Source of the DNA: Brassicibacter mesophilus | GTDB lineage: Bacteria; Bacillota; Clostridia; Tissierellales; Proteiniboraceae | Direction: 5' to 3' | NCBI RefSeq assembly: GCF_050433385.1 | Contig: NZ_JBNPXI010000011.1 | Coordinates: 62,001-126,000, forward strand | Length of the DNA stretch: 64,000 bases | Shown: in pieces, positions 1 through 7,725 of the stretch | How the letters are laid out: every line of letters starts with the position of its first letter | Position numbering within the stretch: position 1 is the stretch's first letter | Program-made: the position numbers and the translations under genes | The notes under the pieces: model-generated | Seen by the model: the letters and a program-made list of their open reading frames with translations, nothing else | What the model was told of the DNA's origin: nothing | The model's database searches: none

Positions 1-35
1 TTTGTGTTTTGTAATAGATATTATTAATACCAATG

Positions 36-85
36 CAAAACAAAGACTCTTGGCGAGATATCTCACCAAGAGTCTTTGTTTTGTA
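36..85 (-). terminator. Rho-independent terminator after the SLH protease gene
   Basis: A 13-bp stem (CAAAGACTCTTGG pairing with CCAAGAGTCTTTG) encloses an internal GAGATATCTC palindrome. It lies directly downstream of the minus-strand stop codon at 88. T-rich tracts follow on both strands, so it could also act in the other direction. Confidence 0.85.
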
Positions 86-87
86 TA

Positions 88-3000
88 TTATATTCTGTCT
101 AACGTCTGCAGCAGCCTGTAAATCATTGTTGCTGCTTCTGCTCTTGTTGCTGTTCCTTGTGGTACAAAGGTCGTTTCTGTTCTTCCGTTGATTATTCCAT
201 TGTTAAATGCTATTGCTACTGCTTCTTTTGCTGATTCTGTTATTTGATCTTTGTCTTCAAATGTTAGCTCTACTGTTGTTGCTTTTGTTTCATCTACATA
301 TTTTATTGTATTTGCTATCATTACTGCCATTTCTTCTCTTGTTATTGCTGCATCTGGGCTAAATGTATTTTCTGTTGCTGTTATTATTCCTGCTTTTAGT
401 GCTGCTTCTACATATCCTGTGTACCATCTACCTGCTATGTCTGTAAATACTCCTGTGTGTTCTTCTTGTTGTAGTCCTAGAAGACTAACTAATGTCTTTA
501 CAAATTGAGCTTTTGTCATTGTTCCTTGTGGCACATAGTTTACTCCATCCATTCCATCTACTATCTTTCTTGCTGCCATAACTTCTATATTATGTTTTGC
601 CCAGTGATTTGCTATGTCCGCAAATGTTCTTGTTGATGCCATTATTGTATACTTACTGAAATGGTTCAATTCTACTTCTACTACTCTGTTTTTCTTATCT
701 ACTTTTCCGCCTACATATTCCCATGTATCTGTCTTTTCGTTTAATGTATAAACTCCAAGCAATTCTTCGTCTATACCATCAAGTTTAGATTTATTGTATT
801 TCATTTTTACTTTAACTGGTTTATTAAATTTATCTATACTTGATGTGAACTCATAAACATCTGCTACTCTTTTTATATTATGTGATGCTTTTGGTTCTTC
901 TACATCTTCATCATCTAATACTTCTACTTCAACTTCAGCTTTTTTATCAAATGTTCCTTTTTCGAATACAAGCTCAATATTACCTTCTTCGTCTTCTATT
1001 GTACCTCCAGCCGTTGGTATTGTTGCTTTTATTAGTGAATCATCCTTTTTGCTGGAGCTAGATCCACCGCTTGATGAACCTCCTCCGCTGCTTGATTTCT
1101 TTCTAGTAATGGATATTTCTTTAACTACCTCATTTCCCACTGAATCTTCAGCTTGTATTACTATTTTATTTTCGCCCATCTTTAAAGATACTTCATAATC
1201 ATCAATAGAATACTTAGCAGGTGGTAACGTGCTGAAATACGACCAGTCCGGAGCTATGTTGGCTAGCATGTTGCCGTTTACTCTTACCTTTAAATCAGGT
1301 AAATTATCTGTCACATCTGCACTTATCTTAACTGAACTTGAAGTTGTGCTTGAAGGTATCGAATCAGTCATCTTGATTGTAGGTTTAGTAGTATCTACAA
1401 ATATCTTATGCAGAAAATCAATAGCATTTTTAGCTGAATCTACAGCTTCTATTCTAATTTGATGCATCCCATCTTTAAGATTTAGCTCTGTTGAGAACTC
1501 CCAATTACCAGTAAATTTGTTAAATGTAAGCTCAACATCTTTTCCATCTATTTTAAAGCTGTCAATGCTTGAATCATCATCCACATATCCGCTGAACTCT
1601 ATTTTTGATATATCATATGTTGCAAAGAATTCTGGTGCTTCCACCATTACAGTAGGTATTGTTTCATCTCCTTCTGCAGGTCCAGTAGGTTCAAGGTATT
1701 CTTCAGGATCAGTTGGATCTACAGGATCAGTTGGATCAGTAGGTTCTTCACCTTCACCAAATGATATTAATTGAGAATCAACTGTATTCCAGCCGCAGTC
1801 ATATGCTCTTACTATAACCTCATGTTTATACTTCATTTCCGAAACATCAAAAATACCATTACTAGATTCTGCTATGACCTCTTCATCTTCAATTAATTGA
1901 TATTTCAATATTGGATAAGCTCCATCATTTGCTTCAAACGTGATAGTCTTTGCTTCTTCATCATATTTTGCTTCAGCTTTAACAGTTGGTCCAATAGTAT
2001 CTATTCTAACAGGGAATTCTAGTGTCTGCCATTCAGCACCTGGATAGTCTATCTTAGCCCTAATCTGATAATAGTAGTCACCATCTGCAGCTATTGTGTT
2101 GTTAATCTTTCCATCCCATTCCCATAAAGCATCAATTTTATATCCTAACTCTGCTCCTCCATCAAGGTAGTCTTTAATTATATTTTCTTGTATAGCTAAA
2201 TCTCTGACTTTATTATTGTCGCTATCTAAAATGTTTACATCTAGCTCCTTAGCATTTCTTAGGAAAGAAAGTATTGGCACTATTTTATCAGCTTTTCCAT
2301 CACCATTTGGTGAGAAACCTATCTTATCGGCATCAAGTCCATCAGGTGTCTCTCCTAGATATTCAAGTATATCTGAATCAAGTAGTCCAGTTGTTCCATA
2401 GAAAGGTAATCCATTTTCATCATATACTGAATCATCTATAATAGGTGCTTCGTCCCAATCCCCATAGAATCCTAGATATGGAATACTTAATGCAGGCTTT
2501 CTGTCTTCTGTATCTTGATTGACATCAATTAATTGTATAAACCCTTCTATAAAAGTACCATTTGGAAATACCTCTTCAATGTCTAATAGTTCTTCTCCAT
2601 CAAGTGTTACTGCACTATTACTTAAATCTATTTCTACATCAAAATCTACCGTATCACCTGCTCCTACTTCAAGCACTCCGTAAACATCATCGAAAACTGT
2701 TTCATCAGCCGATATCCATACAGGTAAAGAATCTTCTGTTTCAGCGTCAAGTATATCCATAGAGGCTAGAGAAAAAATATAATTTACACCATAATCTTCT
2801 AAAACAACGTTTGTGAGCACAGAACCATATACTGCGTAAGAAACAGTCTCGTCACCAAAGTTTGTTACAGATAAGGTAAACTGTATGTCATCATCAACTT
2901 CTTGTAAATTTACTTTACTTAAGCCCGTATCCTCGTCTGTAATATATACAGATGTAGTAAGTGCAGCTTGTAAATCCATTACACCAGCACCCTGTCTTCT

Positions 3001-4923
3001 AGGAGAAGAGTAATTGTCATACATCATATTAGGCTTAGCAGTGCTCATCATTAAATTCTTAGCCATCTCTATTTTGTCTATACCAGTTAAATCTGGCCAT
3101 TCTTCTTTTACTCTCTGTAAAACTAATGCTGCGCCACCAGCAACATGTGGGGCTGCCATAGATGTACCGCTCATTACTTGGTATTTATCATCGTTTGCAG
3201 TCGAATAAATCTGTCCTCCTGGGGCAGTTATTTCTGGTTTGAAGTCTAAATTTGGAGTAACACCCCATGACGTAAAGTCTGACATATCACCCGCTGTTGA
3301 ACTAGGAACTGATATTTTCTTATCGGTAAAGATAACTTCTATCTTTTTGCCTGAATTTGCTTGCTTTTCTAATTCATTTCCGTCTGGAATTGACAATGAA
3401 ATCATAGGGAACTCAGGTGCATCTAATGCCATATTAACATAATCACCATGTGCCTCTGCTCCTCTTACTATAACTCCGGCAACCTTATGTTTCTCTGCTT
3501 CATGCTGAATATTTGTATAGAAGAAGCTACCTGTCCTAACTGCAAGCACAACTTTTCCTTCTACATCCTTACCTTCATAATATTGAGGCTCACCAGTGCC
3601 TACATATACTACTTCTTGTTTTTGTCCGTTAAAATATATAGCAGGATCTACTGGACTAGGATTATGGTAAGCAATATCATTGACCTCTTCATCATCTATA
3701 AATACTTTCATGCTATTTAGAAATAAGTGAGTATTTTCTATTGAAGCTACCTGCATAGATTCAGAAGTAAGGCCAGGTGCACCCACTACTCCTATATCTG
3801 GATTCTTAGCGTATGGCTCACTATATCCATCACCTATATGATTTGAATTGCCTGCAGATATTGCGCAAAATACTCCATTTTGCACAGCTCTTGTTACTGC
3901 CATTTGCTCAGGATCGTTTGGCATTACAAAGCTCGCTGTAGAACCTAGGCTCATGTTTATTACATCTGCACCAAGCTTTACTGAGTCATCGATAGCTCTT
4001 ATAATTACATCACCAAAAGTTGATGGCATAGCAGGGTTATTTCCAAAAACTTTCATAGCTAATAATTGTACCTCTGGAGCAACACCCTTTATTCCACCGT
4101 TTTCCTCGTCTCCATTTGCACCTACAGTTCCTGCAACGTGCATACCATGCATAGATGCATCAGGTCCTAAGTCTAGTATTTCTTCATTGTTATCCATATA
4201 GTTATAACCATATGGTACTTTTTCAGTATACCACTCTCCTGGTAGCTCTTCAGACGCTTTTAAATCATTAACCTCATCTTTACTTAGCTCAGCTTTTTCT
4301 GAGTTTGTTAGTATCATATCTTTATGATCTGGATCAATACCTGTATCTATAATCGATACAACCATACCTTCTCCATTATAGCCTAGTCCCCAAGCTTGCA
4401 CTGCTTTGATGATATCTTTGCTAGAATTCATCTCAGGCTTAGGTCTGTTATATTCGTTGGCTATTACTACTCTTTGTACTTTAGGCATTTTTTCTATCAT
4501 TCTTGCTTCTGCTAGTGTAGTAGTAGCACTAAATCCGTTTATTACGTTAATAAAATTATTATGTACTTTAATATTTATGCTTTTAGATTCGATATCATTT
4601 CTTACCGCAGTCTGTACGCTTATAATGTCATTAGTAATATTACTTGCTGTACTCTGATTAAGCTCATTAACTTTTAAACCCCGAGCCGTAGCATATTCGA
4701 TTAAAGGAGCATCATCAAGTTCAACTATAATTCTTACTTTATCACTATCCTTGAGCTCTGCAGCTCTTGGATCATCTGATATAGAAATACCTTTTTGGTC
4801 TCCGGCAAGCTGTGCTTTATGAGCATTTCTTATATTTCTATCAGGAGCCGCAACAACAGTTGCAAATGTGCTAAATACCAAAACCAGAACTAGTAATAAG
4901 GACATTACCTTCTTAGCCTTCAA
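88..4923 (-). CDS. Cell-surface subtilisin-like (S8) serine protease with C-terminal SLH domains
   Basis: This is an exported protease of the lactocepin-like S8 type, probably processing surface proteins or providing peptides for fermentation. A signal peptide of about 26 residues ends near AAA/APD and is followed by an inhibitor-I9-like propeptide. The catalytic triad is visible as D193 (IIDTGIDPD), H259 (HGMHVAG) and S588 (GTSMAAPHVAG). A PA-type insert lies at about 420-540 between His and Ser. Next come Fn3-like and bacterial Ig-like segments, a Ser/Gly linker and three SLH domains from about 1430 to the end, which should bind the secondary wall polymer. The start is a TTG at 4923, preceded by GAGGAGGG seven bases upstream. 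The open frame reaches an upstream TTG at 4953, but that would place the ribosome-binding site inside the coding region. The neighbours are other SLH and S-layer genes on the same strand. The physiological substrate is unknown. Confidence 0.93.
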   Translation of the reverse strand: MKAKKVMSLLLVLVLVFSTFATVVAAPDRNIRNAHKAQLAGDQKGISISDDPRAAELKDSDKVRIIVELDDAPLIEYATARGLKVNELNQSTASNITNDIISVQTAVRNDIESKSINIKVHNNFINVINGFSATTTLAEARMIEKMPKVQRVVIANEYNRPKPEMNSSKDIIKAVQAWGLGYNGEGMVVSIIDTGIDPDHKDMILTNSEKAELSKDEVNDLKASEELPGEWYTEKVPYGYNYMDNNEEILDLGPDASMHGMHVAGTVGANGDEENGGIKGVAPEVQLLAMKVFGNNPAMPSTFGDVIIRAIDDSVKLGADVINMSLGSTASFVMPNDPEQMAVTRAVQNGVFCAISAGNSNHIGDGYSEPYAKNPDIGVVGAPGLTSESMQVASIENTHLFLNSMKVFIDDEEVNDIAYHNPSPVDPAIYFNGQKQEVVYVGTGEPQYYEGKDVEGKVVLAVRTGSFFYTNIQHEAEKHKVAGVIVRGAEAHGDYVNMALDAPEFPMISLSIPDGNELEKQANSGKKIEVIFTDKKISVPSSTAGDMSDFTSWGVTPNLDFKPEITAPGGQIYSTANDDKYQVMSGTSMAAPHVAGGAALVLQRVKEEWPDLTGIDKIEMAKNLMMSTAKPNMMYDNYSSPRRQGAGVMDLQAALTTSVYITDEDTGLSKVNLQEVDDDIQFTLSVTNFGDETVSYAVYGSVLTNVVLEDYGVNYIFSLASMDILDAETEDSLPVWISADETVFDDVYGVLEVGAGDTVDFDVEIDLSNSAVTLDGEELLDIEEVFPNGTFIEGFIQLIDVNQDTEDRKPALSIPYLGFYGDWDEAPIIDDSVYDENGLPFYGTTGLLDSDILEYLGETPDGLDADKIGFSPNGDGKADKIVPILSFLRNAKELDVNILDSDNNKVRDLAIQENIIKDYLDGGAELGYKIDALWEWDGKINNTIAADGDYYYQIRAKIDYPGAEWQTLEFPVRIDTIGPTVKAEAKYDEEAKTITFEANDGAYPILKYQLIEDEEVIAESSNGIFDVSEMKYKHEVIVRAYDCGWNTVDSQLISFGEGEEPTDPTDPVDPTDPEEYLEPTGPAEGDETIPTVMVEAPEFFATYDISKIEFSGYVDDDSSIDSFKIDGKDVELTFNKFTGNWEFSTELNLKDGMHQIRIEAVDSAKNAIDFLHKIFVDTTKPTIKMTDSIPSSTTSSSVKISADVTDNLPDLKVRVNGNMLANIAPDWSYFSTLPPAKYSIDDYEVSLKMGENKIVIQAEDSVGNEVVKEISITRKKSSSGGGSSSGGSSSSKKDDSLIKATIPTAGGTIEDEEGNIELVFEKGTFDKKAEVEVEVLDDEDVEEPKASHNIKRVADVYEFTSSIDKFNKPVKVKMKYNKSKLDGIDEELLGVYTLNEKTDTWEYVGGKVDKKNRVVEVELNHFSKYTIMASTRTFADIANHWAKHNIEVMAARKIVDGMDGVNYVPQGTMTKAQFVKTLVSLLGLQQEEHTGVFTDIAGRWYTGYVEAALKAGIITATENTFSPDAAITREEMAVMIANTIKYVDETKATTVELTFEDKDQITESAKEAVAIAFNNGIINGRTETTFVPQGTATRAEAATMIYRLLQTLDRI

Positions 4924-5114
4924 TAATATTCCCTCCTCAAATAATATTGTCAATTAGTCCTCAACAAAATGAATACACCTCCCTTTTTTAGAAAATATTG
5001 GACTAAATGACATAATATATTTATATTCCATGTCCTCATTGTAAATACCTTCCTTGTAACCAAATTTTTAGTAGACAAAATTCATCCTTTTGTTACAAAA
5101 TTGTAATAACCAAT

Positions 5115-5147
5115 AAAAAAAATCCAAGGATCTCTTGGATTTTTTAT
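5115..5147 (-). terminator. Terminator after the 299-residue SLH-like gene
   Basis: The hairpin AATCCAAG/CTTGGATT has a four-base loop and is followed on the minus strand by a run of T. It sits 45 bases past the stop codon at 5192 and separates that gene from the protease gene downstream. Confidence 0.85.
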
Positions 5148-5191
5148 TAGTTATTGATTAAAGTTATTAATATTGATTTTGCACTAGCGTT

Positions 5192-6091
5192 CTATTTTAC
5201 TGACTTTAACTTTATATCACCCATTCCTCTATCAACAGCTTCAAACTTATAAGCTCCTTCTCCTAATTCAGCTTTATCTATTTCTACTGTCACACTTTTA
5301 TAGCTTATAACCTGCAAAACTATTACTTTAGGGTCAGGTCTTTTTATATTTAAGTAAATCTTGAACGTACCATCACTTATTTTTTCTATTCTATCAACAT
5401 ACATGCTATATCCTGATGTATTAAACTGCTTTGTTACTGTTACTTTAACTTTACCCTCCTGTTCTACAACATTAACTGATTCTTCTTTCACATTATGTGA
5501 ACTTTTACTGTCTATAGCCTTAAATGGTATCGCAATAGTTTTCATATCCAATTCTCCTTTTAATCTTTGAAGAAATAGTATGGCTTGTATTTGTAACACA
5601 TTGTCTTCTGGTCTGAAGGTATTGTCTTTGTAGCCATTTACTATTTTTAGCTTGTTAGCTTTTAATATACATAGTTTTTCTTCGTCGTTTAATTTTTCTA
5701 AATCATTAAAAACAATGTCATCAGCTTCAGATAATTGTACATCTCTTGTAATTTCTATTGCTTTTACTATTAGTATTACTGCTTCCTTTCTCGTTAGTAA
5801 ACTATTTGATGTACTTCCTTCTGTTTCCACTGCTAATGCTTCCTTGTTATGTTTAGTCATAACGCTGTTAAGTGAACTCAGGAAATCATCTTTCGTGATA
5901 TAGGCATTTGGATCAAATAGTGCTCCATCATTGCTATTTAAATATGAGAAGTGTGTGTTTACAAAATCCTTATCGATTATGTTTTCAGCCCAATGACCCT
6001 TTAGTTTTGAGTCTATGTCTGCAAAAGATACTGTATAGCTAATCAGTAGCCCAAGTACAATAGCTGCAATTATACATTTCCTTTTTTTCAA
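5192..6091 (-). CDS. Exported SLH-like protein of unknown function
   Basis: The predicted protein has 299 residues. It begins with a Lys-rich signal peptide ending near SFA/DID. Two degenerate SLH-like segments follow at about 30-90 (GHWAENIIDKDF) and 100-180, the second ending with the typical NGYKDNTFRPEDN turn. The remaining 110 residues are beta-rich with alternating charge and match no family I recognise. I chose the TTG at 6091, which has GAGGAGG nine bases upstream. The frame also opens at a TTG at 6109, but the Shine-Dalgarno would then be coding. The gene is flanked by terminators on both sides, so it is probably monocistronic. The SLH repeats are weaker than in the neighbours, so wall anchoring is an inference. 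Confidence 0.75.
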   Translation of the reverse strand: MKKRKCIIAAIVLGLLISYTVSFADIDSKLKGHWAENIIDKDFVNTHFSYLNSNDGALFDPNAYITKDDFLSSLNSVMTKHNKEALAVETEGSTSNSLLTRKEAVILIVKAIEITRDVQLSEADDIVFNDLEKLNDEEKLCILKANKLKIVNGYKDNTFRPEDNVLQIQAILFLQRLKGELDMKTIAIPFKAIDSKSSHNVKEESVNVVEQEGKVKVTVTKQFNTSGYSMYVDRIEKISDGTFKIYLNIKRPDPKVIVLQVISYKSVTVEIDKAELGEGAYKFEAVDRGMGDIKLKSVK

Positions 6092-6177
6092 AGTAATCAA
6101 CCTCCTCAATATTATTATATCACTGGAAGTTGTGGATAATATTTCAATATTATTACAATATCAAGAAAAATATATTG

Positions 6178-6208
6178 CAAAAGCATCTCTATATAGAGAT
6201 GCTTTTGA
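6178..6208 (-). terminator. Terminator of the S-layer/TIG operon
   Basis: A perfect palindromic stem (AAAAGCATCTCTATATAGAGATGCTTTT) sits just past the stop codon at 6211. T runs on both strands make it potentially bidirectional. Confidence 0.85.
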
Positions 6209-6210
6209 TG

Positions 6211-7710
6211 TTAATAATTTAATATATTTTCCCTATAATCCATCTTCAAGTCCTCTTGAAGATAGGTTATAAATCTGTTTATAAATGCTGCTGCTTCTGC
6301 TTTTGTCATGTTTTCGTTAGGATGTATGTAGCCTTCTGGCGAACCCTTTGCTATTCCAAGCTGATCAGCAACATATATTGACTTTTTAGCCCATTGTGGT
6401 ATTTTTCTATCATCAACAAACCTTGTTGTAAATGGAGGGTTTGGAGCCAGTCTTTCTAATCCCAATGACCTTATCACTATGGTTATGGCTTCTGCTCTTG
6501 TAAGAGTTCCTTCAGGCAAAAACTTATTATCTCCTACACCGTTCATAATTTCTTTTTCCTTTATAGCCTTGATATATTTGTAGTCTGGGTATTCGCTGGT
6601 TATATCATTAAATAGAGCAGGCGTTGCTTCTGGTTTTGTATATGACCTTCTTTTCTGCTGCTGCTCTTCTTCTGCTAAGTCCATAGCTAATACAATCCAC
6701 TTAGCAAAATCTGACCTTTTCATGTTAAGGTTAGGTCCAAAGTATTTTTTTGTTCCATCTATAACTTGAAGTCCACCTAGTCTCTTAATATCCCATTCAG
6801 CCCAGTTACCTTTTATATCTTCATACTTTGGTATGAATAATCTCTTTTGAGTAGGTAATGTGTCAAATCTTTCTACACCTTGTCCTGAATTTTTTCTTTT
6901 CTTAGACACTCCATCTTTATCGAAATAAGGCAGGTTATAAGAGTACTTCATAACTGTTTCGTCCTGCTCGGTTAGTGTATACCCTCCATCAAAGCTTGAC
7001 TGATAAGCAAGATTATCTAGATATTCCATTCTCTTCGTCCTGTTAAACGAAGCATCAACATCAGCATAACCATACCATTCTATGTCTTCTCCCTCTTCAG
7101 GTTCAAATGTATAAGTTATATCTTTGTGTATCTTTTGAGTTTCTGTAGCCCCCCAATAATGGTCATAACCATATATGTTTCCAGTTATATCTACTACCAC
7201 TTTTCCTTCCTTTTTATTTATCTCATATGTTTTTGTTCCACCCCAGCTCCCTTGATAATAGTTGACAACTGGCTGATTATCATCAATAGTCGAGTTGTGA
7301 AGCTGATAATCTACTAATGTATAAGTCATTTTCCCAGCCTCATCCTCAACTTTAATAGTTTCTTTACATTTAATTATATTGTTTACTTCTACTATCTGTC
7401 TATGCTTTGTATTATTATCTATTATTCTTTCTAAATCTATATCTCTATTCAATGTAACCTTCTTATCTTTACTAGAAAGATCATATTCATAATTTAATTT
7501 CTTGTCGTATATCTTTATTTCTACAGTTCCCTCTAAGGCTATTGGCTTTCCTGTTAAAAATATAACCTCTTTATACTGTTTAATCTTTTTATAGTCTCTT
7601 TCGTTTTTGTGTATTCCACCTTCAAAGCCTGCGTTATTGATTTGTGCATAATTAGGTAGCGATGTAAATATCATTACTGCCGCTATTAAAACTGCTGTCA
7701 CTCTTTTCAC
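6211..7710 (-). CDS. Exported protein with three C-terminal SLH domains
   Basis: The 499-residue protein starts with a signal peptide (cleavage near YAQ). About 270 residues follow, rich in Lys, Tyr and Asp with beta-strand character and no recognised domain. Three SLH domains lie at about 280-490 (DIKGNWAEWDIKRLGG; DITSEYPDYKYIKAIKEK; PQWAKKSIYVADQLG). These should attach it non-covalently to the wall. The start is GTG with an AAGGAG site seven bases upstream. It lies 15 bases downstream of the 912-residue SLH protein gene and is the last gene of a three-gene operon ending at the 6178-6208 terminator. Its role, structural or ligand-binding, cannot be read from sequence. Confidence 0.85.
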   Translation of the reverse strand: MKRVTAVLIAAVMIFTSLPNYAQINNAGFEGGIHKNERDYKKIKQYKEVIFLTGKPIALEGTVEIKIYDKKLNYEYDLSSKDKKVTLNRDIDLERIIDNNTKHRQIVEVNNIIKCKETIKVEDEAGKMTYTLVDYQLHNSTIDDNQPVVNYYQGSWGGTKTYEINKKEGKVVVDITGNIYGYDHYWGATETQKIHKDITYTFEPEEGEDIEWYGYADVDASFNRTKRMEYLDNLAYQSSFDGGYTLTEQDETVMKYSYNLPYFDKDGVSKKRKNSGQGVERFDTLPTQKRLFIPKYEDIKGNWAEWDIKRLGGLQVIDGTKKYFGPNLNMKRSDFAKWIVLAMDLAEEEQQQKRRSYTKPEATPALFNDITSEYPDYKYIKAIKEKEIMNGVGDNKFLPEGTLTRAEAITIVIRSLGLERLAPNPPFTTRFVDDRKIPQWAKKSIYVADQLGIAKGSPEGYIHPNENMTKAEAAAFINRFITYLQEDLKMDYRENILNY

Positions 7711-7725
7711 CTTATCACTCCTTTT

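Noticed and set aside
251..4657. Several plus-strand frames opposite the SLH protease gene
   Set aside because: They are antisense shadows of a clearly coding minus strand, rich in Ser/Ile/Leu runs, without ribosome-binding sites.
4930..4985. Leader peptide ahead of the SLH protease (second GGGAGGTG site followed by TTG)
   Set aside because: It would encode only about five residues with no recognisable attenuator structure.
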